A stretch of DNA of 64,000 bases from Candidatus Kinetoplastibacterium blastocrithidii (ex Strigomonas culicis) (GTDB lineage: Bacteria; Pseudomonadota; Gammaproteobacteria; Burkholderiales; Burkholderiaceae_B), in contig NC_019814.1 in assembly GCF_000319245.1 (NCBI RefSeq), positions 186,001 through 250,000 of the forward strand, in the 5' to 3' direction. Under the pieces are notes generated by a model. That model made no database searches and was not told where the DNA came from. It saw only the letters and a program-made list of their open reading frames with translations. Made by a program: the position numbers and the translations under genes. Positions within the stretch are counted from its first letter, which is position 1; every line of letters starts with the position of its first letter. Below, in pieces: positions 49,312-59,695 of this stretch.

Positions 49312-50082
49312 ATGAAAGATAATATCAATGAAGGTTTTTTTAAAAATGTAGATTCTACACATTTTGGTTATAAGTCTGTCGAAGTCTCTGAAAAGAAAAT
49401 GCTAGTGTCAAAAGTTTTCCATTCTGTATCAGATAGATATGATTTGATGAACGATATAATGTCTTTAGGACTGCATCGTTTGTGGAAAAAATTCTTAGTT
49501 AGCAAGTCAAATATAAGATCCGGGATGAGAATTCTTGATATAGCTGGAGGTACTGGTGATTTAGCCAGAATGTTTATGGATAAACATAGAAATAATATTG
49601 AGGTTTGGCTCACTGATATTAATATTGACATGTTGAAAGTTGGTTGCGATAGATTAGTGAATTGTGGTTATATATTACCTATTATTGTTTGTGATGCAGA
49701 ATCATTACCTTTTCCTTCTTCCTATTTTGATAGAGTTAGTGTTTCGTTTGGTTTGCGTAACATGACAGATAAAATACAAGCTATGACAGAAATGAGAAGA
49801 GTTCTTAAACCTGGTGGCAAGTTATTGATATTAGAGTTCTCTCACATTGTAGAGCCTTTAAAATCTTTGTATGATTATTACTCATTTAAATTTTTGCCTT
49901 GGGTTGGTAAAAAGGTAACAGGAGATGAAGATAGTTATAAGTATTTAGTAGAATCTATAAGAATGCATCCTAAGCAGGATGTATTGGCACAGATGATGAT
50001 TGATTCTGGTTTTAGTAGGGTAAAATTTTCTAATCTAAGTGCTGGGATAGTAGCATTGCATGAAGGCATGAAGATAGCTTAG
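49312..50082 (+). CDS. ubiE: Ubiquinone/menaquinone C-methyltransferase
   Basis: UbiE is the SAM-dependent C-methylase of quinone synthesis. The 256 residues contain [25 protein letters not shown], the SAM motif [27 protein letters not shown] and the [17 protein letters not shown] block. It opens a ubiE / Tim44-like / ubiJ / ubiB cluster, so at least three gene products act on ubiquinone. Confidence 0.96.
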   Translation: MKDNINEGFFKNVDSTHFGYKSVEVSEKKMLVSKVFHSVSDRYDLMNDIMSLGLHRLWKKFLVSKSNIRSGMRILDIAGGTGDLARMFMDKHRNNIEVWLTDINIDMLKVGCDRLVNCGYILPIIVCDAESLPFPSSYFDRVSVSFGLRNMTDKIQAMTEMRRVLKPGGKLLILEFSHIVEPLKSLYDYYSFKFLPWVGKKVTGDEDSYKYLVESIRMHPKQDVLAQMMIDSGFSRVKFSNLSAGIVALHEGMKIA

Positions 50083-50114
50083 TAAGAATTAATCTGTTAA
50101 TAGAAGAGGTGTTC

Positions 50115-50981
50115 ATGTTTGTTTTATTGAAGAGTAAGTTTTTTTTATTATCATTAGCGCCTATAATGCTTACATCTATGTTTCTATCTTGCAATGTTGA
50201 GGCTCATCGTATTGGAGGAAGACATAGTATCGGAAAATGTTATAAAGCCCCATACAAGAAAAATTATTCTAGCGTTAATAATAATTTTCGTAAGAATGAA
50301 ACAAATAAATCTATAAATAACAGCAAGAAAGTTAGTTTGTTTTCTAATATAATAGGCCCAATAATGGCTAGTTTTGGTTTGGCGGCAATATTATCATATT
50401 TTGGTCTGAATAGCCTCTTCGTGAATTTTTTCTCTATAATGATATTTTCTCTCTTGATTTTGTCCATAGTATATTTTATTTCCAGTTATCTTTTTATGAA
50501 GAGCCGGAGATTTGTGTATTGTAAGGAACAAGGGAATTTTTATTTAAACAATGACAATTCCTTTATTGATAATATAGAAATAAATAACCCTAGTGATATT
50601 TGTTTGATTGGGGATTTTAATTCAGAAGAATTCTCAGAGCAAGCGAGAAGATGTTTCATGCATATGCAAGAATTATGGAAAAATGGTGACATGGGCTCAT
50701 TAAAGATTTACTTAACAGATGAAATGATTAGTGCTATAGAGAATGATCTTAAATATAAAAATTATGATAGAGAAGTTCAGATGTTGTCGTTACATTCTGA
50801 ATTTTTAAATATTAATAAGGATAAGATAGGGAACTGCTTACTTGCAAATATTCGTTTCTTTGGAGTTATCAAAGATAATAATAATTTAGGAGCTAATAGC
50901 TTTGATGAAATATGGATTTTTCAAAAAAAATATTATTCTGGATGGCTTTTAGCTGGGATCCAAAAAAACCTTAATGATTAA
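50115..50981 (+). CDS. Tim44-like domain membrane protein
   Basis: The product is about 288 residues. It has an N-terminal signal-like hydrophobic stretch, a basic Asn/Lys/Ser-rich segment, two close membrane helices around residues 75-125, and a C-terminal Tim44-like domain (FSEQARRCFMHMQELWKNGDMGSLKIYLTDEM). I start at the ATG at 50115, preceded by AGAGG. Function is unknown in bacteria. Position between ubiE and ubiJ is conserved in Bordetella-type genomes as I recall, hinting at a link with the membrane-bound ubiquinone complex. Confidence 0.8.
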   Translation: MFVLLKSKFFLLSLAPIMLTSMFLSCNVEAHRIGGRHSIGKCYKAPYKKNYSSVNNNFRKNETNKSINNSKKVSLFSNIIGPIMASFGLAAILSYFGLNSLFVNFFSIMIFSLLILSIVYFISSYLFMKSRRFVYCKEQGNFYLNNDNSFIDNIEINNPSDICLIGDFNSEEFSEQARRCFMHMQELWKNGDMGSLKIYLTDEMISAIENDLKYKNYDREVQMLSLHSEFLNINKDKIGNCLLANIRFFGVIKDNNNLGANSFDEIWIFQKKYYSGWLLAGIQKNLND

Positions 50982-50995
50982 TTTTGAGCATTATT

Positions 50996-51619
50996 ATGAA
51001 TTCTTCTAATATGCTTAATGCCTTCATGAATAGGTTGGTTTTTATTGCTAATTACTTGGTTAATAGCAGTGATAATTTATCGAGTCTTCTAAATAGACAT
51101 GTGGGTAAGATCTTAGAGATTAATTTTAATAATTTTTTATTAAGATTAATAATTAAAAAAAATGGCATATTTGAAGTGATTGATTATAGTCATAATAATT
51201 CGGATATTGTTGTAACTTTTAATGAATCTATTTTTGAAGTTTTTAAATCTGTTAATTATTATGGTATTTCTTCGTTGTCTAAATTCATGTATGTATCTGG
51301 TGATTTGTATTTTATGAATGATATGTCAATCTTATTACAGGGTATTGAGATGGCTTCAAAAGATAAATTTCATAAAGCTATCGAGAGTTTTATGAGTAAT
51401 ATTTCATGGATTAATAATAATATATGTTGTTTTGGTTTTAGATTATTAAAAAGTCTTAATGGATCGTTCTATAATGAAATAGATTTCTTAGCAAGTAGAA
51501 CTTTATATCAAGATTTTGAGGATAATATGCAATCCCTATATATGGATATAAAAAAAGCACATATTCGTGTAAATAATTTACTTAATAATATTAATAATCT
51601 TATAGATTTTGATCTTTGA
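50996..51619 (+). CDS. ubiJ: Ubiquinone biosynthesis accessory factor UbiJ (SCP2-like)
   Basis: UbiJ binds ubiquinone intermediates through an SCP2 lipid-binding domain and scaffolds the Ubi complex. The 207 residues are strongly diverged. The SCP2-like pattern GKILEINFNNFLLRLIIKKNG, the DIVVTFNES strand and the SGDLYFMNDMSILLQGIEM helix can be recognised. The position between ubiE and ubiB is decisive. The ATG at 50996 is preferred to a TTG 12 bp upstream. Confidence 0.8.
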   Translation: MNSSNMLNAFMNRLVFIANYLVNSSDNLSSLLNRHVGKILEINFNNFLLRLIIKKNGIFEVIDYSHNNSDIVVTFNESIFEVFKSVNYYGISSLSKFMYVSGDLYFMNDMSILLQGIEMASKDKFHKAIESFMSNISWINNNICCFGFRLLKSLNGSFYNEIDFLASRTLYQDFEDNMQSLYMDIKKAHIRVNNLLNNINNLIDFDL

Positions 51620-51623
51620 TAAA

Positions 51624-53165
51624 ATGTATTCAATTGCGCGTTTAATTTACATTATATTTATAGCAATAAGACATGGGCTTCCGCAATTATTAATCAGCAG
51701 TGGTAGTTCTAGGATCTCTAATTTTTTTATAAAAATGATATCTAGTTTTTCTAGAGATGAGATTGATAGAGCAAAGTCATTTAGATTGGCTCTAGAAAAA
51801 CTCGGTCCTTTATTTGTTAAGCTGGGTCAGTCTTTATCAGGTAGGAATGACTTATTGCCAGATGATATTACACTTGAACTCGCTGTTTTATATGATAAGG
51901 TATCACCTTTTTCTTCTAATGAAGTTATTAGTTGCATAGAAAATTCATTTGGTAAGCCAATAGATATTCTATTCTTGAGTTTTAATGAAATTCCAGCAGC
52001 TGCAGCTTCTGTTGCCCAAGTGCATTTTGCAACGATACACGATGGACGTGAGGTTGCGGTAAAAGTTCTAAGGCCTGGTATTTTAGAATTAATTGATAGG
52101 GATCTAGCTTTGCTTAGATTTTTATCTAAGATAATTAATTTTTTTTGGTCAGATTCTAATAGATTAAAACTTAAAGAGGTAATTGATGAGTTTGATAAGT
52201 ATTTACATAAAGAAATAGATCTAAAATGTGAAGCTGCAAATTGTAGTCAAATCAGGTCAAATTTTAATAGTGACCCTCAGAGAAAAGAAATGTTAATTGT
52301 TCCTAATATTATATGGGATCTAACGAATTCTTCAGTATTGACAATGGAAAGAATGTATGGAATTCCTATAAATCAGATAGATAACTTACGAAATGTTGGT
52401 TTAAACACATCTGATCTAGCATATAGAGGCATTCATATTTTTCTTCTACAGGTTTTTGAAGATGGTTTTTTTCATGCTGATATGCATCCTGGTAATATAT
52501 ATATATCTTATGACAGGAATACTTTTGGTAGTTACATTGCTTTAGATTTTGGTATAGTTGGTTGTTTGTCAGATTCAGATAAGAATTATCTTGCGCAAAA
52601 TTTAGTAGCTTTTTTTCATAAAGATTATAAAAGTGTTGCTAAGTTACATATTGAGTCTGGATGGGTATCTAGGGATACTATAGTTGAAGACTTAGAAAGT
52701 TCTATTCGTACTGTTTGCGAGCCTTATTTTGGAAAGCCGCTCTCAGAATTATCGATTGGCAAATTGTTATTAAAACTTTTTCAAGTATCTAGATCTTTTA
52801 ATATGGAGGTTCAGTCACAGTTGGTTCTACTTCAGAAGACTTTATTGAATGTTGAGTCATTAGGAATTCAATTGGATCCAACATTAAATTTATGGGAGAC
52901 GGCTAAGCCATATCTTGAGAAATGGTTGCGAAGCAAGGTCGGATTCTATGCTTTTTCTAGCTCATTAAAAAATGAAGCGCTAAAATTATCTACTATACTA
53001 CCAGTCATGCCTCGTTTATTACATGATTCTCTATTATATAAAGGTCTCGATATAAGAATATTGGAAGAGTTAGCAAGAAATGTAAGAAACAATAAATCCA
53101 TCATTGTATTATCTATAATTACAAACATACTTATAATTAGTTTAATCTTATTATATTTATACTAG
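51624..53165 (+). CDS. ubiB: Ubiquinone biosynthesis ATPase/kinase-like protein UbiB
   Basis: UbiB is an atypical ADCK-family ATPase needed for ubiquinone synthesis. The 513 residues have the KxGQ motif (KLGQ, 66-69), the Ala-rich loop PAAAASVAQVHFA and the VAIK-type Lys in VAVKVLRPGI. The catalytic-loop HADMHPGNI and metal-binding DFGIVG follow, and the C-terminus ends in hydrophobic helices. I start at the ATG at 51624, four bases after the ubiJ stop; a TTG at 51609 would overlap ubiJ. Confidence 0.95.
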   Translation: MYSIARLIYIIFIAIRHGLPQLLISSGSSRISNFFIKMISSFSRDEIDRAKSFRLALEKLGPLFVKLGQSLSGRNDLLPDDITLELAVLYDKVSPFSSNEVISCIENSFGKPIDILFLSFNEIPAAAASVAQVHFATIHDGREVAVKVLRPGILELIDRDLALLRFLSKIINFFWSDSNRLKLKEVIDEFDKYLHKEIDLKCEAANCSQIRSNFNSDPQRKEMLIVPNIIWDLTNSSVLTMERMYGIPINQIDNLRNVGLNTSDLAYRGIHIFLLQVFEDGFFHADMHPGNIYISYDRNTFGSYIALDFGIVGCLSDSDKNYLAQNLVAFFHKDYKSVAKLHIESGWVSRDTIVEDLESSIRTVCEPYFGKPLSELSIGKLLLKLFQVSRSFNMEVQSQLVLLQKTLLNVESLGIQLDPTLNLWETAKPYLEKWLRSKVGFYAFSSSLKNEALKLSTILPVMPRLLHDSLLYKGLDIRILEELARNVRNNKSIIVLSIITNILIISLILLYLY

Positions 53166-53366
53166 ATTTTTGGTTATAGTTTAGTTATAGGTATTTATAT
53201 AATGACACCTCTATTTTGATCAATCTTATTTAGTTAAGACAGTTAATTAATTTAAAGAGTTGTGACTATTTTGATAAGAGTTTCATGTCTCGTGCATGCT
53301 TGCTATGGTTTTTTAAACAATTTAATATAATGCTGCTAGGTTTATTTAGTAGCAATAACGACAAAT

Positions 53367-53978
53367 ATGTTAAAAATTGGTTTAACTGGTGGTATAGGAT
53401 CAGGAAAGACTCTCGTTTCTTGTTTGTTAAGAGATTTTGGTGCTTACATAATAGATACTGATGAGATTGCAAAATCACTCACAAATATTGGTGGTGAGGC
53501 ATTACCAAAGATAGTAAAAGTTTTTGGTAAAAGGGTCATTGGTAGTAATGGGTTGTTAGACAGATCATGGTTACGTGAACAAATTTTTTATGATAACAGT
53601 GCACGTGCCAGTTTAGAATCAATAATGCATCCATTGATTAGTTATTATTCTGATATGATGCTTAGACAGTACGTAGGATTATATGTTGTGTTTGTTGTTC
53701 CGTTATTAGTTGAGACTACCATATGGTTAGATAAAGTTAATCGAGTATGTGTTGTTGATTGTGATAAGGAGACTCAGATAAGAAGGCTAAGTGAACGCAA
53801 CTTAAGTTTAGATATGATAAAGAGAATTATATCTATACAATCTGATCGTTATGCACGTTTGAAATTTGCTGACGATATTATAATGAATGATAGTGGTATT
53901 TCTAAGCATGAGGTATTTAAACAGGTTAAAATGAAGCATAATTTCTGGTATATGTTATCTAAGAAATTTTTAGTATAG
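53367..53978 (+). CDS. coaE: Dephospho-CoA kinase
   Basis: CoaE phosphorylates dephospho-CoA in the last step of CoA synthesis. The 203 residues show the P-loop GGIGSGKT (8-15), DTDEIAKSL, HPLISYYSD and VFVVPLLVET, then the lid region CDKETQIRRLSERN. A 7-bp hairpin (53332-53353) ends 13 bp before the ATG, and there is no obvious ribosome-binding site. Upstream is a 201-bp gap after ubiB with no gene that I can recognise. Confidence 0.95.
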   Translation: MLKIGLTGGIGSGKTLVSCLLRDFGAYIIDTDEIAKSLTNIGGEALPKIVKVFGKRVIGSNGLLDRSWLREQIFYDNSARASLESIMHPLISYYSDMMLRQYVGLYVVFVVPLLVETTIWLDKVNRVCVVDCDKETQIRRLSERNLSLDMIKRIISIQSDRYARLKFADDIIMNDSGISKHEVFKQVKMKHNFWYMLSKKFLV

Positions 53979-54018
53979 TTTATTTTATTTAATTGAATCC
54001 AATAGGTTTTGGAAGATA

Positions 54019-54768
54019 GTGATTTTTTTTGAATATCCATTTAATGAGAGAGTAAGAACTTACTTGCGATTAGAATATCTTTTCGATAGGTTATTCTTTA
54101 CTATCCAAAGCAGTGATACTAGGTTGCATCAGATTGCAATCTCAACATTATTTGATATTATTGATGCTATTGATAGGTCTGATATTAAAGGTTCTATGCT
54201 ACAAGATTTAGAAAAACAACGATTGTTTCTCTTAAATTTGCGCAAATATAAAAACGTTAATCATAGAATGCTAGAATTAGCTATTTCCGAGTTAGGTGAT
54301 GTTAGCTCTAATCTAGTATCTTCTGGTAGACCTGGTCATGCTCTTAGAGACAATGAATGGCTAAATAGTCTTAGAGGTAAATTATTATTTTCTGGATGTG
54401 CAGCACAAGCTGATATGCCTTCTTATTATTTTTGGCAAAATAAAAGTGAATCGAATAGAAGGGAAGATTTAAATAATTGGACATCACATATTAATCCATT
54501 ATTTGAATCTTTGAAAATGGTATTGAGCTTGCTAAGAGAATCTGGTAATTTTGTGGAGTGCGTATCAAATAATGGTGAGTATCAAAGAATGCTGGGAGGT
54601 AAGGAATATCAGTTATTGAGATTATGTTTACATGAAGAACAGGGAATATTCCCTGAAATCAGTGCAAATAAACATATGATATCAATAAGATTTTCAAGCC
54701 AAGATAGCAATCTCAAATCTTTAGTTGTTAAATGTGATGTTGCTTTTAAGATTGCCTTCTGCAGATAA
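54019..54768 (+). CDS. zapD: Cell division protein ZapD
   Basis: ZapD crosslinks FtsZ filaments. The 249 residues begin with the family hallmark IFFEYPFNERVRTYLRLEYLF, and the motif CAADMPSYYFW-like AAQADMPSYYFWQ lies near residue 135. The start is GTG at 54019, preceded by GGAAG; no ATG lies near the conserved start. Keeping ZapD shows that division remains symbiont-encoded in part. It follows coaE, as in many proteobacteria, and converges with the DUF815 gene 21 bp away. Confidence 0.92.
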   Translation: MIFFEYPFNERVRTYLRLEYLFDRLFFTIQSSDTRLHQIAISTLFDIIDAIDRSDIKGSMLQDLEKQRLFLLNLRKYKNVNHRMLELAISELGDVSSNLVSSGRPGHALRDNEWLNSLRGKLLFSGCAAQADMPSYYFWQNKSESNRREDLNNWTSHINPLFESLKMVLSLLRESGNFVECVSNNGEYQRMLGGKEYQLLRLCLHEEQGIFPEISANKHMISIRFSSQDSNLKSLVVKCDVAFKIAFCR

Positions 54769-54789
54769 TTATTTAATCTTATCTAATTG

Positions 54790-55650
54790 TTATAATTTTT
54801 TTGAAACCCAGTAACGAGCGAATTGTTGTGCTATGCGACCAGATCTAGAACCTCTTTCTATTGCCCAACTTATAGCTTCATTTTGAAAATCTTTTTTATC
54901 TATGTTCTTGTCAGATCTATCACTAATCTCATTAATCCAGTATTTTACTATATCTAGGTAAAAATCCTGATTAAATGGGTGAAAAGATACCCATAATCCA
55001 AATCTTTCAGATAGAGAATTTTTTTCCTCAGTTGTTTCTCCAGGATGTATTTCTCCATCCATGTCTTTTGTTAACTGTAGATTCTCATAAAAATACTCGG
55101 GTACTAAATGTCGTCTATTTGAAGTGGCATAGATTAGAATATTATCACTTTTTGCTGAAACAGATCCATCTAAAACAGATTTTAGTGCTTTATAACCTAT
55201 TTCGCCATCTTCAAAAGATAGATCATCACAGAATAGAATATACTTCTCTGTACGATTGTTAATTATATCTACGATAATTGGTAGGTCTACTAGATCTGAT
55301 TTGTCTATTTCAATGAGGCGTAGTCCACTATCATAATATTTCCCAAGCATAGATCTAACTAATGAGCTCTTTCCAGTTCCTCTAGCGCCTGTCATTAGCA
55401 CGTTATTAGCAGGCTTGCCTTCTATGAATTGTTTTGTATTACTGTCGATTATTGTTTTTTGTCTTTCTATATGTTTCAAATCATCTAAATTAATCCTTGA
55501 GATGTTATTGACAGATAGTAGATATCCTTGGGATCCTTGTTTCCTCCATCTGTAGGCCAAAGCGCTCCAATCTGTTTCAGAAGGTGCTGGCGGTAGCCAA
55601 GCACTAATTTGTTTTAAAACTTTTTTTGCTAATTGATAAAATTCTTTCAT
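54790..55650 (-). CDS. DUF815-family AAA+ ATPase
   Basis: A 286-residue ATPase with the P-loop MTGARGTGKSSLVRS (near residue 90) and Walker B YILFCDDLSFEDGE. The sensor-like block ILIYATSNRRHLVPE and the conserved LSERFGLWVSFHPFNQD follow, with an arginine-rich GSRSGRIAQQFARYW at the C-terminus. The DUF815 family is widespread but uncharacterised. It lies next to zapD and argJ with no functional clue. Confidence 0.88.
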   Translation of the reverse strand: MKEFYQLAKKVLKQISAWLPPAPSETDWSALAYRWRKQGSQGYLLSVNNISRINLDDLKHIERQKTIIDSNTKQFIEGKPANNVLMTGARGTGKSSLVRSMLGKYYDSGLRLIEIDKSDLVDLPIIVDIINNRTEKYILFCDDLSFEDGEIGYKALKSVLDGSVSAKSDNILIYATSNRRHLVPEYFYENLQLTKDMDGEIHPGETTEEKNSLSERFGLWVSFHPFNQDFYLDIVKYWINEISDRSDKNIDKKDFQNEAISWAIERGSRSGRIAQQFARYWVSKKL

Positions 55651-55686
55651 CTCTTAATATTTCATCTTGTATTTGAGCTAAACTTA

Positions 55687-56904
55687 TCAGGAACGGTAAT
55701 CTGCATTTATAGTAATGTAGTCATGAGATAGATCACAGGTGTATACTTTTTCTGAAAAATAACCATTATTTAAAGATATTTTTATTGTAATCTCTTGCTG
55801 CTCCATTATTTTTTTTCCAGATTCTTCTGTATAGCTTTCACTAAGCTCCCCATTTTCTACAATTAATAAATCATTTAGCCATATTTTTATTTTATTTATT
55901 GGTATATTTGTATTCGAATACCCTATTGCCACTAGAATTCTTCCTATATTTGGATCAGATGCGTAGAATGCTGTTTTTACTAGTGGCGATTTAGCAACAG
56001 AGTATGCTATAGATAAGGCTTCTTCTTTGCTTGCGGCTTGTTCTACTTGTAACGTTATGAATTTTGTTGCTCCCTCAGCATCTCTAACTATTTTTTGAGA
56101 TAAATCTGAAGCTGCTTTTGATAATGCGTCTAATACTGTATTGTAATTACTATCATTTTCTGAGTTTATTTGAATATTTGATTTACCTGTTGCCATTATG
56201 ATGAAAGAATCATTTGTTGAGGTGTCGCCATCTATTGTAATCCTGTTGAATGATTGGTCTGCTATATCCTTAATTATTTTGTCTAGTAATTGCTGTTTAA
56301 TACCAAGATCAGTTCCAATAAAACCAAGCATAGTAGCCATATTAGGATGGATCATTCCAGCTCCTTTACTAATTCCAGTAATAGTAAAAGTTCTCTCGCC
56401 AATAATAAATTGTTCTGAGAAGATTTTAGGAGTCGTATCAGTAGTCATAATTCCATAAGCAGCATCCATCCAATTATTCTTATCTATTTTTAATATGGCT
56501 TTATCTAGATTGTTGACTATTTTTTCAACTGGCAGTGGCTCTAATACAACTCCCGTAGAAAATGGTAGCACCTGGCAATCTTCTATTTTTAATAAACTAC
56601 CTAAGCAATTACATATTTTTTGAGCATCTTTTAATCCTTTTTGTCCTGTGCCTGCATTAGCATTTCCTGTGTTTATTACTAAGCTTCGTACAGGTTTTCC
56701 AGATAGCAAGTGTTTTTTTGCAATTTGAACAGGGGCGGCACAGAATAGATTTTTTGTAAAAACGCCACTCAAAGTAGTTCCTTCATCTAGTTTAAATATC
56801 GTCAGATCTTTTCTATTCTCTTTCTTTATTCCTGCTTCTGTTACCCCTATTCCTATACCTTCTATTGCAAACACTTTTTTAGGTATCTTTAGATTGACTG
56901 CCAT
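55687..56904 (-). CDS. argJ: Bifunctional ornithine acetyltransferase / N-acetylglutamate synthase
   Basis: ArgJ recycles the acetyl group in arginine synthesis. The 405 residues include the autocleavage site GMIHPNMA|TML (Ala190-Thr191), with Thr as the new N-terminal nucleophile. The oxyanion-hole region FSTGVV and the substrate loop ITIDGDTSTNDSF are also intact, and the protein ends ITINADYRS. It is complete; other arg genes are outside the window. It is divergent from hemA with tRNA-Phe in between. Confidence 0.96.
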   Translation of the reverse strand: MAVNLKIPKKVFAIEGIGIGVTEAGIKKENRKDLTIFKLDEGTTLSGVFTKNLFCAAPVQIAKKHLLSGKPVRSLVINTGNANAGTGQKGLKDAQKICNCLGSLLKIEDCQVLPFSTGVVLEPLPVEKIVNNLDKAILKIDKNNWMDAAYGIMTTDTTPKIFSEQFIIGERTFTITGISKGAGMIHPNMATMLGFIGTDLGIKQQLLDKIIKDIADQSFNRITIDGDTSTNDSFIIMATGKSNIQINSENDSNYNTVLDALSKAASDLSQKIVRDAEGATKFITLQVEQAASKEEALSIAYSVAKSPLVKTAFYASDPNIGRILVAIGYSNTNIPINKIKIWLNDLLIVENGELSESYTEESGKKIMEQQEITIKISLNNGYFSEKVYTCDLSHDYITINADYRS

Positions 56905-57065
56905 ATTAAAATATTCCGATAGTTAACAGATGATGATTATTAGACTAGTAGTTTTTATGGTTTCCATATTATTATTATGACCAAAGATATTAATATGTTT
57001 TGATATTTAACATATTAATAAATAATTAATGGAGTTTAATTTTGATTAATTGTTGATAGCGATGA

Positions 57066-57141
<76 letters not shown>

Positions 57142-57282
57142 ATCACAACTACTAACTATATATAAAAAAAAGACATATAACAATAAGGTAATTGTTGATA
57201 GTTATTAATTAATACTGGAGAATGTACTATAATTTATCATTTTGTTAGGTTTAATGTTGTTTTTTTACACTAAAGTGCTCTT

Positions 57283-58542
57283 ATGTCTTATGTTATAAGC
57301 GTTATTGGATTGAACCATACATCTGCTCCCTTGATGATTAGAGAGCGCATGTCTATGCCAAATGATACTGTTGGCTTTTTGTTGTCTAGTATTTTGTCTG
57401 AATTTAGGAACATTGTATCTGAAGCTGTAATATTGTCTACATGTAATCGTACTGAGTTGTATTGTTATTGTGATGAAAAATATGTACAGGAATTAGTGAT
57501 ATGGTTTTCTGGATATGGAAAAGTAGACCCATCTTATTTTTATAATTATGTTAATGACATAGCCGTTAAACATATTTTTTCTGTTTCTTGTGGATTAGAC
57601 TCTATAATAATTGGAGAGCCTCAGATTTTGAGTCAAATGAAAAAATCGGTTTTTCTTGCTAATGAAGCCAGATCATTAGGGACATATCTATACAAATTAT
57701 TTCAGTGTTCTTTTTCAGCTTCGAAAGAAGTGCGTACACACACAGATTTGTGTAGGAATCACATCTCTATTTCTTCAGCATCAATCGATCTAGTAAAAAC
57801 TGTTTTTCAAGAATTAGAAGACCTAAGTGTGCTATTTATAGGGGCTGGGGAGATTATTGAGCTATCTATTAAGTCGTTTGTTAAACATAAACATAATAAA
57901 ATCGTAGTGACAAATAGAACTTCGGAGAGGTCAGATAATTTATCAAAAAAATTCTCTATAGAATCAATTCCATTTAATAGTCTTAAAGACAGATTGTATG
58001 ATTTTGATGTTATTGTTTCTTGCACATCTAGTGATAATCAAATTATTCAATCAAGTGATGTAGCTAATTCTTTTAATGGTAAGAAAATAAAACCTATGGT
58101 TATGATTGATCTGGCTGTGCCCAGAGATATAGATATAGAAGTATCAAGTTTTAAAAATATTACCCTGTATTCTATAGATGACCTGCAAAAAGTTATAAAA
58201 AAAGGTTTTGCTAGTCGTAGCGCAACTATACCGTACGCAAATGAGATTATTGAAAAGAAGACAAAGAATTTTATGAGATGGATTAAGTCTCGTGATAACA
58301 TTCCTTCAATATTAGAATTAATAAACAAGGCTAACAATATAAGTTCCAATGAGGTAGAATTGGCGAAGAGGGCACTAATGGTTGGTGGTTCACCTGATAT
58401 TGTTATTGAGCGTATGGCACGTAGAATTACAAAGAAATTTTTGCATGGTCCTATATCATTTATTAACAGTAATGTAGATCTCAATCAAGATATTTTATCG
58501 TGCATTTTAGATATCTTTTCTAAGTGTAATATTAATAAATAG
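57283..58542 (+). CDS. hemA: Glutamyl-tRNA reductase
   Basis: HemA reduces Glu-tRNA to glutamate-1-semialdehyde, the first step of haem synthesis by the C5 route. The 419 residues carry IGLNHTSAPLMIRERM, the catalytic Cys54 in LSTCNRTELYCY, the signature GLDSIIIGEPQILSQMK, NADPH fold FIGAGEIIEL and DLAVPRDIDIEV. It leads a hemA-prfA-prmC-grxD-ubiX run. hemE at 43 kb belongs to the same pathway. Confidence 0.97.
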   Translation: MSYVISVIGLNHTSAPLMIRERMSMPNDTVGFLLSSILSEFRNIVSEAVILSTCNRTELYCYCDEKYVQELVIWFSGYGKVDPSYFYNYVNDIAVKHIFSVSCGLDSIIIGEPQILSQMKKSVFLANEARSLGTYLYKLFQCSFSASKEVRTHTDLCRNHISISSASIDLVKTVFQELEDLSVLFIGAGEIIELSIKSFVKHKHNKIVVTNRTSERSDNLSKKFSIESIPFNSLKDRLYDFDVIVSCTSSDNQIIQSSDVANSFNGKKIKPMVMIDLAVPRDIDIEVSSFKNITLYSIDDLQKVIKKGFASRSATIPYANEIIEKKTKNFMRWIKSRDNIPSILELINKANNISSNEVELAKRALMVGGSPDIVIERMARRITKKFLHGPISFINSNVDLNQDILSCILDIFSKCNINK

Positions 58543-58602
58543 TAATACATAATTTCCTAATAATAAGTTTTTTAGTTTTATGACATCAATTTTAGAAAAA
58601 AA

Positions 58603-59685
58603 ATGAAATTATCAATGCGTACGCGTTTAGAGGAGATCTCTAATCGATTATTGGAAATAGATATATTGCTTGCTGATCATGACGTAACATCTGACATTGA
58701 TTATCTTAGAAAATTATCTTGTGAGCGTTCAGAAATAGAGCCTGTTGTAACTTTATTTAATTCATTTTTACAATACGAATCTGACCTGAAAGCAGCTAAT
58801 GAAATGATGTCGGATCCTGAGTTAAAGGAAATGGCAGAAGAAGAGATTAAGATCGCTAGAAGCTGTATAGAAAAATTAGAAAACGATTTGCAAGTATCAT
58901 TATTACCTAAGGATACTAATGATGATCGTGGTTTTTTTGTTGAGATTAGAGCTGGTGCTGGAGGAGATGAAAGTGCGCTCTTCTCTGCGGACTTGTTGAG
59001 AATGTATATACGTTATGCAGAAAGAATGGGTTGGTTTGTTGAGATAATATCTGCTAATTCATCTGATTTGGGTGGATATAAAGAGGTTATCATACGTATT
59101 GAAGGTAATGGGGCATACGGTAGATTAAAGTTTGAATCAGGTGGACATAGAGTACAGAGAATCCCAGAAACTGAAAATCAGGGTAGGATTCATACCTCTG
59201 CTTGCACAGTAGCTGTCATGTTGGAGGCTGATGAAGTTAATGAAATTACTATAGATGCTGTTGATATAAGAGTAGATACTTTTAGAGCAAGTGGAGCTGG
59301 CGGTCAGCATATAAATAAAACAGATTCTGCTGTTCGTATAACGCATTTACCAAGTGGGCTCGTGGTAGAGTGTCAGGATGATAGATCTCAGCATCGTAAT
59401 AAAGAAAAGGCTATGAAGGTGCTATCTGCTCGTCTTAAAGATTTAGAAATCAGAGAGCAACAAAAGAAGGAGGCTTCTGAGCGTAAAAGTCTAATTGGCT
59501 CAGGAGACAGGTCTGAGCGTATAAGGACTTATAATTACCCACAGAGTCGTATTACTGATCATCGTATAAATTTGACTTTATATAAATTATCGCAAGTTTT
59601 AGATGGAGATTTAGATGATATTGTTGATGCATTGTTAGCTGAGTATAAGGCAGAACAATTAGCTTCTCTAGATTCTGGTTATTAG
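58603..59685 (+). CDS. prfA: Peptide chain release factor 1
   Basis: RF1 reads UAA and UAG and releases the peptide. The 360 residues have the codon-recognition tripeptide P-E-T at 188-190 in [12 protein letters not shown] and the catalytic GGQ at 233-235 in [11 protein letters not shown] coiled-coil domain 1 precedes them. prmC, 10 bp downstream, methylates the GGQ glutamine. Confidence 0.97.
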   Translation: MKLSMRTRLEEISNRLLEIDILLADHDVTSDIDYLRKLSCERSEIEPVVTLFNSFLQYESDLKAANEMMSDPELKEMAEEEIKIARSCIEKLENDLQVSLLPKDTNDDRGFFVEIRAGAGGDESALFSADLLRMYIRYAERMGWFVEIISANSSDLGGYKEVIIRIEGNGAYGRLKFESGGHRVQRIPETENQGRIHTSACTVAVMLEADEVNEITIDAVDIRVDTFRASGAGGQHINKTDSAVRITHLPSGLVVECQDDRSQHRNKEKAMKVLSARLKDLEIREQQKKEASERKSLIGSGDRSERIRTYNYPQSRITDHRINLTLYKLSQVLDGDLDDIVDALLAEYKAEQLASLDSGY

Positions 59686-59695
59686 TTTTTTTAAT

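Noticed and set aside
57195-57233. TTGATA and TATAAT upstream of hemA as a promoter.
   Set aside because: The spacer is 27 bp, too long for a sigma-70 promoter; only the TATAAT might be real.
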